From NCBI RefSeq assembly GCF_039839375.1, contig NZ_JBDOQU010000008.1:112830-176829 (forward strand): a stretch of DNA of 64,000 nt, written 5' to 3'. This stretch comes from JBDOQU01 sp039839375. Its GTDB lineage: Bacteria > Pseudomonadota > Alphaproteobacteria > DSM-16000 > Inquilinaceae. Below are positions 33,710 to 41,890 of this stretch, piece by piece. The notes under the pieces were generated by a model. The model did not search any database and was not told the DNA's origin. It saw only the letters and a list, made by a program, of their open reading frames with translations. How positions within the stretch are numbered: the stretch's first letter is position 1; each line of letters starts with the position of its first letter. Made by a program: the position numbers and the translations under genes.

Positions 33710-34354
33710 TTAGCCTTCTTCCGCTTTCTTCTCGTCGGCCGCGGCGAAGTGCGCCACCTGATCGGCATGGGCCTTCTTGAATGAGGGGCGATCCGTGATC
33801 CGGGTCACATAGGATTCCGTCGCCGGTCGATCGCCGAAAGAGCGAACTCTTGCGACGCGGAGGACATCGGCCATCAGCAGGTCTGCGGCCGTAAAGCGGT
33901 CGGCGACCAGCCACTCCCGCTCTTTCAGGATGCTCTCCATGTGATCGAGGCGGCTTTCCAGCCAGCCGGCAAGATGATTGTCCTTTGCGCCGGTCACTTC
34001 CAGGAACCACCAGGGAACCGTAACCATCTCAATCGAGTTGAGCGCGGCGATCGTCCATTGCAGCGTTTGAGCTTCTCCGACCGGATCGCGCGGCATCAGT
34101 TTTTCGCTTTTTCGGGCGAGATGCAGAAGCCCCGCTCCGCTCTCGAATATTTCAAGCTCGCCATCGCTCAGGAACGGGACCTGACCGAATGGTTGACGCG
34201 CCAGATGGTCGGCCCGCCGGTCGCTGAAAGGGACTGTTCGAACGGAATAATCAAGCCCGGCTTCCTCGCACGCCCATCTCAGCCGTATGTCGCGCACAAA
34301 ACCACGGGGACCTTCAGGCACCCAATCATAGGTCCAGACGATCAGTTCGCTCAT
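33710..34354 (-). CDS. Glutathione S-transferase-family protein
   Basis: 214 residues with a thioredoxin-like N-terminal domain (VWTYDWVPEGPRGFVRDIRLRWACEEAGL, then the cis-Pro in FGQVPFLSDGELEIFES) and an all-helical C-terminal domain (WLVADRFTAADLLMADVLRVAR, with the N-capping box and hydrophobic staple TAADLLMAD). The serine ES that contacts glutathione's glutamyl group is present. The substrate is unknown. It is flanked on both sides by family A repeats, with no operon partner. Confidence 0.88.
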   Translation of the reverse strand: MSELIVWTYDWVPEGPRGFVRDIRLRWACEEAGLDYSVRTVPFSDRRADHLARQPFGQVPFLSDGELEIFESGAGLLHLARKSEKLMPRDPVGEAQTLQWTIAALNSIEMVTVPWWFLEVTGAKDNHLAGWLESRLDHMESILKEREWLVADRFTAADLLMADVLRVARVRSFGDRPATESYVTRITDRPSFKKAHADQVAHFAAADEKKAEEG

Positions 34355-34481
34355 CGCAGCAAGCCTTTCCTATACCAGTCACAGAAGCAGCCGGCCCACT
34401 TTCGGCCGCCTTTGGCCCCGTTGGAACCGAGTTCTTGCAAAGCCCGACTCGCAAACCACCCTCACCCCCACCTATAAACCA

Positions 34482-34593
34482 CCCTCACCCTCCCGCTTCG
34501 CGGGATCGACGTATACGTCGATCCCTCTCCCACAAGTGGGAGAGGGTCAAGTTGGTAGCCCTCGCCCCTCCGGGGAGAGGGTTGGGTGAGGGG
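34482..34593. repeat. Dispersed palindromic repeat, family A (copy 4, with a 24-bp perfect palindrome module)
   Basis: Same frame as copy 3, but the variable module is a perfect palindrome, GGGATCGACGTA joined to TACGTCGATCCC (34502-34525). GGGGCTTTTTGG follows the right end. The 321-bp gap 34355-34675 contains nothing else that I can identify. Confidence 0.88.
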
Positions 34594-34675
34594 CTTTTTG
34601 GTTTGGGAGAAGCCTTCCCGGAACCCCGTGACAGCCCGGAACATTGGGACAGGAAGGAGCAAGCGGGAGGGCGAG

Positions 34676-35560
34676 ATGGGCGGGCCGCGGCCGTTGGTGG
34701 GGATTTCGGGGTGGACCTACAAGCCGTGGCGCGGGGTCTTCTATCCCGAGGGGCTGGTCCAGCGGCGGGAGTTGGAGTACGCCAGCCGGCAGTTCAGGTC
34801 GATCGAGATCAACGGCACCTTCTACGGGCTTCAGAAGCCCGACGCCTTCCGCCGCTGGCGGGAGGAGACGCCGGACGGGTTCGTCTTCGCGGTCAAGGGC
34901 AGCCGGTACATCACCCATACGCGACGGCTGAAGGAGATCGAAAAGCCGCTGGCCAACTTCCTGGCGTCGGGCGTGCTGGCGCTGGAGGAGAAGCTGGGGC
35001 CGATCCTGTGGCAGCTGCCGCCCAGCCTGCGCTTCGACGCGGAGCGGCTGGATGCGTTCCTGTCGCTGCTGCCGAGCGACACGGAGGAAGCGGCGCGGCT
35101 GGCGAAGCGGCATGACGACAGGCTGAACGGCCGGTCCTGGATGCGGCCCGGCAGGAAGCGGACGCTGCGCCATGCGCTGGAGGTCCGGCACGACAGCTTC
35201 AAGACGAAGGAGTTCATCGACCTGCTGCGCCGGCACAAGACGGCGCTGGTCTTCACCGATGCGGTCGACTGGCCCTATATGGAGGACGTGACGGCCGATT
35301 TTATCTATCTGCGGCTCCACGGGTCCGAAGAGCTTTACGCCAGCGGCTATTCCAAGAAGGCGCTGGACCGCTGGGCGGACAGGGTCGGGAAATGGGCGGC
35401 CGGAGGCGAGCCGGCCGATTCCGAGCGCATCGACGGCAAGGCCCGGAAGCGCGAGAGCGGCCGGCGGGTCCATGTCTATTTCGACAATGACGCCAAGGTC
35501 CGCGCGCCTTTCGACGCGAGCGGGCTGATGGAGAGGCTGGGGCTGGAACCGTCCGGTTGA
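34676..35560 (+). CDS. DUF72-family protein
   Basis: 294 residues with a TIM-barrel-like DUF72 domain: GISGWTYKPWRGVFYPEGL at the start, RQFRSIEINGTFYGLQKP, then FAVKGSRYITHTRRL and VALVFTDAVDWPYMEDVTADFIYLRLHG with an ending YFDNDAKVRAPFDA. Function is not established for the family. GGGAGGGCGAG precedes the ATG at 34676; an in-frame extension to 34586 runs into repeat DNA and was rejected. It is followed 95 bp later by the EF-hand gene. Confidence 0.9.
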   Translation: MGGPRPLVGISGWTYKPWRGVFYPEGLVQRRELEYASRQFRSIEINGTFYGLQKPDAFRRWREETPDGFVFAVKGSRYITHTRRLKEIEKPLANFLASGVLALEEKLGPILWQLPPSLRFDAERLDAFLSLLPSDTEEAARLAKRHDDRLNGRSWMRPGRKRTLRHALEVRHDSFKTKEFIDLLRRHKTALVFTDAVDWPYMEDVTADFIYLRLHGSEELYASGYSKKALDRWADRVGKWAAGGEPADSERIDGKARKRESGRRVHVYFDNDAKVRAPFDASGLMERLGLEPSG

Positions 35561-35655
35561 GATTTTTTTGGGGCTGAAAAAGGAACCAGGAAGCGGCGTG
35601 GCTATTGGCGGGGGCACCGGCATTCGAATGCCACCACCAAGCGAAAGGACCTGAA

Positions 35656-35979
35656 ATGACCATGTCACGGATCAAGACCACCGCCGCCGGCTTCGCCCTG
35701 GCGCTGATGGCAGCCACCCCGGCAATGGCGCAGGAGGCCTATGACGACTGGGACGCCGACGCCAACGGCACGCTGGAGATGGAGGAGTTCAACACCGGCT
35801 TCTATGACAATGGCGTGTTCGACTCCTGGGACATGGACGATGACGGGCTGCTGTCCGAGGACGAGTTCGGCGAGGGCGTCTATAACGGCTATGACGTCGA
35901 CGATAGCGGCGTGCTGGAAGAGCCCGAGTTCGGCGACTATGGCGACGATCTGGGCGACGAGGGTTTCTGGGACGTCTGA
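35656..35979 (+). CDS. Small exported EF-hand (calcium-binding) protein
   Basis: 107 residues: a Sec signal peptide (AAGFALALMAATPAMA, cleavage near residue 26) and a very acidic mature part with three EF-hand-like loops, DWDADANGTLEMEEF, SWDMDDDGLLSEDEF and GYDVDDSGVLEEPEF. Each has the D-x-D-x-[DN/S]-G spacing and a terminal E, so calcium binding in the periplasm or outside is likely. The stop codon TGA ends one base before the duplicated TA of an IS630-type insertion, so the element has displaced everything downstream without touching the gene. Confidence 0.9.
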   Translation: MTMSRIKTTAAGFALALMAATPAMAQEAYDDWDADANGTLEMEEFNTGFYDNGVFDSWDMDDDGLLSEDEFGEGVYNGYDVDDSGVLEEPEFGDYGDDLGDEGFWDV

Positions 35980-35981
35980 TA

Positions 35982-37140
35982 CCAACGGCATTATAGATTG
36001 ACCTTGGCCCATTTTCGGGAGGTGATGGAAGCGACGGCGGTCTTGTCGTTTGCGAAGAAGTTCCAGGCCTGACAGCATTTATCGAGGATGTCGGGGTAGC
36101 CGTCGAAGACAGTGATGGCGAGCTTGTTCTTGCGCAGATACTCCCAGACGTTCTCGACCGGATTGAGTTCGGGCGCATAGGGCGGCAGGTGCAGCAGGGT
36201 GAGGTTGTCGGGTATGCGGAGGTCATCGGCGATGTGCCAGCCGGCGCCGTCGAGGACGAGGATGGCGTGGGCTCCCGGTTCGACCTGGCTGCCGATTTCG
36301 GCCAGATGCAGGGACAACGCCTCGGCGTTAGCCTTGGGCAGGACGAGCGCGGCGATGGCGGCGCGCGCCGGGCAGACGGCGCCAAAGATGTAGGCCCATT
36401 TGTAACGCCGGTCGCGGGGGCCGCGCGGTCGGCTTCCGCGCTTGGCCCAGACCTTCGTCAGCGTCCCCTGCTGGCCGACGCGGGCTTCGTCCTGGAACCA
36501 GATTTCGATCGGTTTGCCGCGTGCCGCGGGCGGGATTGCCGCGGCTACCCGATCGACGAAGTTTTTTTGAAAGCCTCCTGGGCGGCTTCGTCGGCCTTCG
36601 GATGACGCGGCCGCACCGACAGGCGCACGAAGCCGAGTTCGGCCAGTTGCGCGCCCACCGTGCGCTCCTGCATGACGACCCCGAACATCTCCTCGATCCG
36701 TCGCTTCAGGTCCTTGCGCCGCCACCGCACCACGCCGTCCCGCTCGGGATCGGGACCTCGTTCCACCAGCGCCGCGAGTTCGGCCTTCTGCGCCGGCGTC
36801 AGCCAGGGCCGGCGACCGGGCGGCTTGCGGTTGGAAAGGCCGCTCAGCCCTTCGGCATTGTAGCGATGCACCCAGTCCCGCAGCGTCTGCCGGTCCATGC
36901 CGCAACTCTCCGCCGCCGCCTTGCGCTCAACACCCTCCACAACAAGTGCGATTGCCAGCATCCGCCGCGCCGCCCGCGCATCGCTCGTCCGGGCCGCCGC
37001 GGCGCGCAATTGGTCCACCGACAGATCTTTCCGGGTGACTGCTATTCCCGCCATCGAAACCTCCTTCGGTCGTCGATGACAGTGAGTCAGACTCCGCAGC
37101 TTTTGGGAATCCCCCAAGAGTCACAAATCAATGCCGTTGG
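35982..37140 (-). mobile_element. IS630-family insertion sequence, complete
   Basis: A 1159-bp element bounded by inverted repeats: CCAACGGCATTATAGATT-GAC at the left and, read inward, CCAACGGCATTGATTTGTGAC at the right. TA dinucleotides flank both ends (35980-35981 and 37141-37142), the target duplication expected for the IS630/Tc1 group. It contains one transposase gene in two frames and lies between the EF-hand gene and a terminator-like hairpin. Confidence 0.93.
35991..37054 (-). CDS. IS630-type transposase, two frames joined by a -1 frameshift
   Basis: The first frame (36545-37054, 169 residues, ATG after AAGGAGG) has the HTH region, with RKDLSVDQLRAAAA and AESCGMDRQTLRDWVHRYN. Its sequence ends shortly after a run of seven A (36561-36567). 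Slipping back one base at TTC AAA AAA continues in the second frame as NFVDRVAAAIPP and reaches the DDE catalytic domain: IWFQDEARVGQQG, LVLDGAGWH and APELNPVENVWEYLRKN. The join is the usual programmed -1 shift of this family. Both parts are intact, so the element may be mobile. Confidence 0.92.
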
Positions 37141-37194
37141 TATGAGCCCCTCGCATAAGCCGGCGCTCATCACAAGACCGGCGCTCCTCACCCA

Positions 37195-37227
37195 GCCCTC
37201 TCCCCGCCTTCGGGGAGAGGGCTTTTT
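37195..37227 (+). terminator. Bidirectional-looking hairpin terminator (family A half element)
   Basis: GCCCTCTCCCCG and CGGGGAGAGGGC pair over 12 bp around CCTT, followed by TTTTT. The palindrome is the right half of a family A repeat. It borders the 3' end of the tetR gene and, before the IS630 insertion, would have closed the EF-hand transcription unit. Confidence 0.75.
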
Positions 37228-37849
37228 ATGAGGTGAAGATGCGGCGGATCAGGTCTCGGTAGAGGAGGACCTGGCGGGGCAGGATGGTGGGGTCGCCGAG
37301 CGCGCGGCCGAGGATGAGGCCGCCTTCGACGAGGGTCGAGATCATGTCGGCCAGCGCGTCGAGATCGATTTCTCCCCGCGGCGGATAGCGGGCGGCGATC
37401 AAATCCAGCCGTTCGCGGAAGCGGTTGCGCCAGGACAGCATGCCCCTGGCGTTCAGTTCCCGCACATCGCGGTCGAAGAGCTGGTCCTGATAGGTGAAGG
37501 CGGCGGCGAGGCAGCCGGGATGGGCCTCCGGCAATTCGGCCATCATCTCAGCGAACAGGCGCAGCCCGATCAGGAAGCCGTGCAGTGGGTCCTCGTTCAA
37601 CTCGTCCGCGCGGCGGAAAAGCTCATCCAGCAGTTCCCGGTCGCGGTCGAGATAGCGCAGCATCATCGCGCGGGCGAGGTCGCCCTTGTCGCGGAAATGG
37701 TAGAAGAAGCCGCTCTTGGTGATCCGCGCGGCGGCCACCAGCTCCTCGATCGAGGTGGCGGAGAAGCCCTTGGCCAGCACCGCCTCCTCCGCGAGCGCCA
37801 GCAGCGTCTCACGGGTGTCAGTGCGGCGGCGGATCGGGGCGTCTGGCAT
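37226..37849 (-). CDS. TetR-family regulator
   Basis: 207 residues. The N-terminal HTH is TRETLLALAEEAVLAKGFSA then SIEELVAAARITKSGFFYHFRDKGDLARAM (about 10-60), the typical TetR signature; the C-terminal domain is helical with DPLHGFLIGLRLFAEMMAELPE and a cysteine in HPGCLAAAF. The ligand is unknown. The ATG at 37849 sits just 5 bp from a perfect 6-6-6 inverted repeat, suggesting autoregulation. It diverges from a homocysteine S-methyltransferase gene. Confidence 0.9.
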   Translation of the reverse strand: MPDAPIRRRTDTRETLLALAEEAVLAKGFSATSIEELVAAARITKSGFFYHFRDKGDLARAMMLRYLDRDRELLDELFRRADELNEDPLHGFLIGLRLFAEMMAELPEAHPGCLAAAFTYQDQLFDRDVRELNARGMLSWRNRFRERLDLIAARYPPRGEIDLDALADMISTLVEGGLILGRALGDPTILPRQVLLYRDLIRRIFTS

Positions 37850-37853
37850 ATCG

Positions 37854-37871
37854 TTACCGTACCGGCGGTAA
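37854..37871. promoter_or_regulatory. Candidate TetR operator
   Basis: TTACCG-TACCGG-CGGTAA, a perfect 6-bp inverted repeat with a 6-bp spacer that is itself nearly self-complementary, placed 4 bp upstream of the tetR ATG. Position and symmetry fit an autoregulatory operator. Confidence 0.5.
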
Positions 37872-37986
37872 AGTTTCCCCTTGCCCGTGGGACTATCGGC
37901 GGCCCTTCCCTCCCCGTCAACAAAGGACAAGCCCCTACGACTTATGCGTTATCCGGAAATCGCGCGAAACTGCACCACGCGCTTTC

Positions 37987-38036
37987 TAGCGGCGGGAGGG
38001 GTCGATCAGCCAAGGTCTGCGCCCCATCACCCGCTA
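37987..38036 (+). promoter_or_regulatory. Hairpin in the 5' leader of the homocysteine S-methyltransferase gene
   Basis: TAGCGG (37987-37992) pairs with CCGCTA (38031-38036) and GGGG (37998-38001) with CCCC (38022-38025), separated by equal 5-nt internal loops. The stem closes right against AAAGG (38036-38040), the probable Shine-Dalgarno 9 nt before the ATG. This could gate translation; it does not match a riboswitch consensus I can recall. Confidence 0.45.
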
Positions 38037-38049
38037 AAGGCTCTCGCCA

Positions 38050-39003
38050 ATGTCCAGATACCGCCACCGGCTGCCGCAGCTCTCCCATACCCTGTTCCTC
38101 ACCGATGGGGGGCTGGAGACGACGCTGATCTTCCACAACAAGCGCGACCTGCCCCTGTTCGCCGCCTTCGACCTGTTGCGGGACGAGGACGGATTGGCGG
38201 AGCTTCGCGCCTATTATGCCGCCTATGCGGCGCTGGCCCGGTCGCAGGGGACCGGCTTCATCCTGGAAAGCCCGACCTGGCGCGCCAGCGCCGACTGGGG
38301 CGCGAAGCTGGGCTATTCCGGCGAGGCGCTGGCGGAGGCCAACCGTGCTGCGATCGAGCTGATGGAAGAGATCCGCGCGGAGTACGAGACCGGATCGACG
38401 CCGATGGTCGTCAGCGGCTGCGTCGGGCCGCGCGGCGACGGCTACGATCCCGGCCGAAAGATGAGCGCGGCGGAAGCCGAAGCCTATCACGCCGTCCAGA
38501 TCGCGGTCTTCCGCGATGCGGGAGCCGACATGATCACGGCGATCACGATGAACTATGAGGAGGAAGCGGTCGGGATCGCCCGTGCGGCGATCAAGGCGGA
38601 GATGCCGGTCGCGATCTCCTTCACCGTGGAGACCGATGGGCGGCTGCCGACCGGCCAGACGCTGAAGGACGCCATTGAAGCGGTCGATCGCGCGAGCGGC
38701 GGGCGGGTCGTCTACTACATGATCAACTGCGCCCACCCGACCCATTTCCCGACAACGCTGGGCGGGGGCGAGCCGTGGACACGCCGGATACGAGGCATCC
38801 GCGCCAACGCCTCCAAATGCAGCCACGCGGAGCTGGATTCGGCGCCGGAGCTGGACGATGGCGATCCCGACGAGTTGGGCCGGCAGTATCGCGAGTTGCG
38901 GCGGGCACTGCCGGGACTTACCATCCTGGGCGGCTGCTGCGGCACGGATTTCCGGCATGTCGAGCGGATTTGCCTGTCCTGCCGGGAGGCGGAGGCGGCG
39001 TAA
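38050..39003 (+). CDS. Homocysteine S-methyltransferase-family protein
   Basis: 317-residue TIM-barrel methyltransferase that, in this family, transfers a methyl group from SMM, betaine or SAM to homocysteine. LTDGGLETTLIF opens the barrel; the zinc-binding cysteines are in YYMINCAHPTHF and the terminal ILGGCCGTDFRHVE. The methyl donor cannot be deduced. It is divergent from a TetR gene and preceded by a leader with a hairpin abutting the ribosome site. Confidence 0.92.
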   Translation: MSRYRHRLPQLSHTLFLTDGGLETTLIFHNKRDLPLFAAFDLLRDEDGLAELRAYYAAYAALARSQGTGFILESPTWRASADWGAKLGYSGEALAEANRAAIELMEEIRAEYETGSTPMVVSGCVGPRGDGYDPGRKMSAAEAEAYHAVQIAVFRDAGADMITAITMNYEEEAVGIARAAIKAEMPVAISFTVETDGRLPTGQTLKDAIEAVDRASGGRVVYYMINCAHPTHFPTTLGGGEPWTRRIRGIRANASKCSHAELDSAPELDDGDPDELGRQYRELRRALPGLTILGGCCGTDFRHVERICLSCREAEAA

Positions 39004-39030
39004 CGGGCGGTCACCAGCTACCAACTACAA

Positions 39031-39126
39031 ACCACCCCCACCCCGACCCTCCCCCGCAAGCGGGAGAGGGAGTCCAATAGCCCCCTCTCCTGCCCTGCGG
39101 GAGAGGGGGTTGGGGGTGAGGGTGGT
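39031..39126. repeat. Dispersed palindromic repeat, family A variant
   Basis: 96 bp bounded by ACCACCCCCACCCC and GGGGGTGAGGGTGGT, with inner hairpins CCCTCCCCCGCAAGCGGGAG and CTCTCCTGCCCTGCGGGAGAG. It shares architecture with family A but differs in the spacer (AGTCCAATAG). Confidence 0.8.
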
Positions 39127-39202
39127 TCGTGGCTGGCTGGAACATGTCGTCGGGGTCGGGTATTTCCGCCCCGGAAGGTATCGACGACAGGACGTTCCGC
39201 CC

Positions 39203-39802
39203 ATGAGTCAGGAGACCCAGCAGAATCCGGCCGACCTGGAGGATGTGATCGGGCATCTGACCGCCGTCGCGGAGGCGCGGGAGGAGGTGTCGATAGGAGA
39301 CATTCAGGAGGCGATGGGGCGGCGGGCTTTCGCGCCCTTTATCATCATCCCGTCGCTGATCGAGGTGAGCCCGATCGGCGGCATTCCCGGCGTGCCGACC
39401 GCCATGGCGACGATCGTCGCGCTGTTCGCCGTGCAGCTTCTGTTCGGCAGGAAGCAGTTCTGGCTGCCCCGGATCATCCGCAAGCGCCATGTCAAGGGCG
39501 CGAAGCTTAAGCAGGCGCTGGACTATGTGGAGCCGGTGGCGAGACGGGTCGACAAGGTGATCCGCGCGCGGCTGATCTGGGCGACGCGGGAGCCGTTCAT
39601 CCATCTGGTCGCGGCGGTCTGCCTGGCGCTGACGATGGTGGTGCCGCCACTGGAGTTCGTGCCCTTCGCCAGCAGCGCGCCGATGGGCACGGTCGGCCTG
39701 CTGGGGCTGGCGCTGATCGCGCGGGACGGGCTGCTGGTGCTGATCGGCCTCGGCCTGTCGCTGGGGGCGTTCTACCTGACCTATTCGCTACTGCTGACCT
39801 GA
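39203..39802 (+). CDS. exoD: ExoD-family exopolysaccharide-associated membrane protein
   Basis: 199 residues. The conserved ExoD opening EEVSIGDIQEAMGRRAFAPF precedes IIIPSLIEVSPIGGIPGVPT, and the C-terminal half is strongly hydrophobic with three to four helices. In Rhizobium ExoD affects exopolysaccharide and alkaline tolerance; mechanism unknown. The last 22 bp overlap the convergent WYL regulator gene. It follows the homocysteine methyltransferase gene after a family A repeat. Confidence 0.92.
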   Translation: MSQETQQNPADLEDVIGHLTAVAEAREEVSIGDIQEAMGRRAFAPFIIIPSLIEVSPIGGIPGVPTAMATIVALFAVQLLFGRKQFWLPRIIRKRHVKGAKLKQALDYVEPVARRVDKVIRARLIWATREPFIHLVAAVCLALTMVVPPLEFVPFASSAPMGTVGLLGLALIARDGLLVLIGLGLSLGAFYLTYSLLLT

Positions 39803-40497
39803 GGGCTCCGCCGCGTCTCCTCCATCGCCTTCAGCCAGCGGGCGCGCAGGGCGGCGGGGCGGTCGGGATAGCGGTCGTCCAGGAAATCCGCCTCCACCAC
39901 CCGGTCGGCCCGGAAATGCCGGAAGTCACGCCGCAATTCGCACCAGCCGACGAGCAGGCGCGCCGTCTCCAGATAGCCGACCGTGACGGGCCAGACGACC
40001 CGGCGGCTCTCCCGGCCCTGCTCATCCTCATAGCGCAGCGCGATCTTGCGGCCGGCATGAATCCAGGCGCGCAGGCGGGACATGTCGAGCCGGTCGGGCG
40101 GAGCCGGCTGGCGGCAGGGTGGCGCGCCGACCGACGGCTCCAGGATCAAGGGCCGGAGCCTTTCGGGGATGGAGGCCGCGATCTTGGCGACCAGGTCGCG
40201 GGCGGCGCGGGCGAGGTCCGGATCGCCCCGGGCAGCGACCCATTGCGCGCCCAGCACCGCGGCCTCGATCTCGTCCGGCGTCAGCATCAGGGGCGGCAGG
40301 TCGAACCCGTCCTCCAGCACATAGCCGATCCCGGCCTCGCCCCTTATCGGCACGCGCTGGCCGATCAGGTCTGCGATGTCGCGATAGACCGTCCGGCGGG
40401 AGGTCTCAAGCTCCGCCGCCAGCGCGTCGGCGGTGACCGGCCGGCGGTGACGCCGCAATATCTGGATGATCTGGAACAGCCGGTCGGCGCGTCTCAT
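39781..40497 (-). CDS. WYL-domain transcriptional regulator (YafY type)
   Basis: 238 residues: an N-terminal HTH (MRRADRLFQIIQILRRHRRP, then LAAELETSRRTVYRDIADLIGQ), a linker with GIGYVLEDGFDLPPLMLTPDE, and a WYL domain in which GRKIALRYEDEQGRESRRVVWPVTVGYLETARLLVGWCELR matches the ligand-sensing core. These proteins usually repress or activate the divergent gene. It diverges from a GST-fold gene across a 135-bp gap with a 26-bp near-perfect palindrome. Confidence 0.92.
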   Translation of the reverse strand: MRRADRLFQIIQILRRHRRPVTADALAAELETSRRTVYRDIADLIGQRVPIRGEAGIGYVLEDGFDLPPLMLTPDEIEAAVLGAQWVAARGDPDLARAARDLVAKIAASIPERLRPLILEPSVGAPPCRQPAPPDRLDMSRLRAWIHAGRKIALRYEDEQGRESRRVVWPVTVGYLETARLLVGWCELRRDFRHFRADRVVEADFLDDRYPDRPAALRARWLKAMEETRRSPQVSSSE

Positions 40498-40549
40498 GGA
40501 GTCCTGTCCCTGAAAGGAATGGCATCGTCTGAAAGCAGTGTCGCCGATC

Positions 40550-40575
40550 GCTGCTGACAGCATGCTGGCAGCAGC
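40550..40575. promoter_or_regulatory. Candidate operator of the WYL regulator
   Basis: GCTGCTG-A-CAGCATGCTG-G-CAGCAGC: nested inverted repeats pairing 24 of 26 positions (only the A/G pair fails). It lies midway between the WYL gene (start 40497) and the divergent GST gene (start 40633), the expected place for dual control. Confidence 0.6.
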
Positions 40576-40632
40576 ATGGCAGTAAGAACGGCGGGCAATC
40601 AACCTGAAGCGTTTCGACAGGAGGCCCCGATC

Positions 40633-41379
40633 ATGATCACCCTTTATGGCAGCGTCGCCGGTTTCGGCCTTCCCGAGGTCAGCCCCTACGTGACCAAGAC
40701 GGACATCCAGCTCCGCATGGCGGGCCTCACCTTCGACAAGGCCCCGGCGATGCCCGTGCAGTCGCCCAAGGGGCAGTTGCCCTTCATCGAGGATGATGGC
40801 GAGACGATCGCCGATTCGACCTTCATCCGCGCCCATATCGAGCGGAAATACGGCGTCGATCTGGATGCGGGGCTGGACGAGGCGGAGCGGGCGCGGGCCT
40901 GGGCCACAGAGCGGATGGTGGAGAACCATCTGGGCTGGGCCGTCTCCTGGCAGCGCTTCATGCGGCCCGAGAATTTCGAGCGCGGGCCAGGCCATTTCTT
41001 CGACGGGGAGGAGAACGAGGCCAGGCGGGCGGATATGCTGAAGAACATGAAGGTTCAGGTAGCGTTCACCTTCCGCGCCGTGGGCGTCGGCCGCCATGGG
41101 CCCGGCGAGATCACCTGGCTGGGCGTGCGGTCGCTTGAGTCTTTGTCGGCGATGATCGGCGACGGGCCCTACCTGACCGGCGACCGGCCGTGCGGGGCGG
41201 ACGCCACGATCTTCGCCATCCTGGCCGGGCTGCTGACGCCCTTCTTCGATTCGCCGCTGCGGCGGGAGGCGGAGAAATTTCCCCGACTGACCGGCTATGT
41301 CGCGCGGATGATGGCGCGCTACTATCCCGATCATCCGTGGGAGGTTCCCGACGAGAAGGAAAGAAAAGATGCGGCTTGA
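40633..41379 (+). CDS. Glutathione S-transferase-family protein (FAX/Tom37-like layout)
   Basis: 248 residues. The N-terminal thioredoxin fold is LYGSVAGFGLPEVSPYVTKTDIQLRMAGL with cis-Pro PKGQLPFIEDDGETIADSTFI, and the C-terminal helical domain has LTGDRPCGADATIFAILAGLL. This long-linker layout is that of the FAX/metaxin-like GSTs. The catalytic Ser/Tyr is not obvious. It overlaps the following GFA-type gene by 11 bp, and is divergent from a WYL regulator, which is the likely controller of both. Confidence 0.88.
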   Translation: MITLYGSVAGFGLPEVSPYVTKTDIQLRMAGLTFDKAPAMPVQSPKGQLPFIEDDGETIADSTFIRAHIERKYGVDLDAGLDEAERARAWATERMVENHLGWAVSWQRFMRPENFERGPGHFFDGEENEARRADMLKNMKVQVAFTFRAVGVGRHGPGEITWLGVRSLESLSAMIGDGPYLTGDRPCGADATIFAILAGLLTPFFDSPLRREAEKFPRLTGYVARMMARYYPDHPWEVPDEKERKDAA

Positions 41380-41848
41380 GGGTTCCTGCTGTTGCGGGGC
41401 GGTGACGTTCGCCGTCGAGGCCTATGCGCCGGCCCCTTTCCTGCGCTGCTATTGCTCGATCTGCCGCAAGAGCGCGGGCGGCGGAGGCTACGCGGTCAAT
41501 CTGGGAGCGAAGGCCGGCACGCTGGAGGTGCGGGGGGAGGAGCATATCGGCACCTTCCACGCCCGGATCGACGGCGAGGAAAGCCCGGCGGAGCGGCGGT
41601 TCTGCGGCCGCTGCGGCTCGGCCCTGTGGCTGTGGGACCCGCGCTGGCCGGACCTTATCCACCCCTTCGCCAGCGCCATCGACACCCCCCTGCCCCGGCC
41701 GCCCGAGCAGGTCCACATGATGCTGGGATCGAAGCCGGACTGGGTGCGGCTGGACGCGGCGGAGGGCGAGAAGCGGTTCGAGGGCTATCCCGAACAGTCG
41801 CTGGAGGACTGGCACCGGGCGCACGGAATGCTGGATGGGGAGGGGTAG
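41369..41848 (+). CDS. GFA-family (glutathione-dependent formaldehyde-activating-like) zinc protein
   Basis: 159 residues with the GFA zinc cysteines: GSCCCGAVTF near residue 5, RCYCSICRKSAGG near 30 and FCGRCGSALWLWDP near 78. The fold binds two zincs; despite the name, glutathione adduct formation is not proven for most members. It starts within the end of the GST gene (11-bp overlap), so the two are translated together and probably act in electrophile or aldehyde detoxification (inference). Confidence 0.92.
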   Translation: MRLEGSCCCGAVTFAVEAYAPAPFLRCYCSICRKSAGGGGYAVNLGAKAGTLEVRGEEHIGTFHARIDGEESPAERRFCGRCGSALWLWDPRWPDLIHPFASAIDTPLPRPPEQVHMMLGSKPDWVRLDAAEGEKRFEGYPEQSLEDWHRAHGMLDGEG

Positions 41849-41890
41849 CGCCGGCCTCCCTTCCCTTGCCGTCGGTGAGGCGGCGAGGGC

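Noticed and set aside
38031..38042. SAM-II riboswitch based on CGCTAAAGG before the homocysteine methyltransferase
   Set aside because: Other conserved SAM-II blocks (GTGATTTG and CACGTTAAA) are missing, so only the hairpin is reported.
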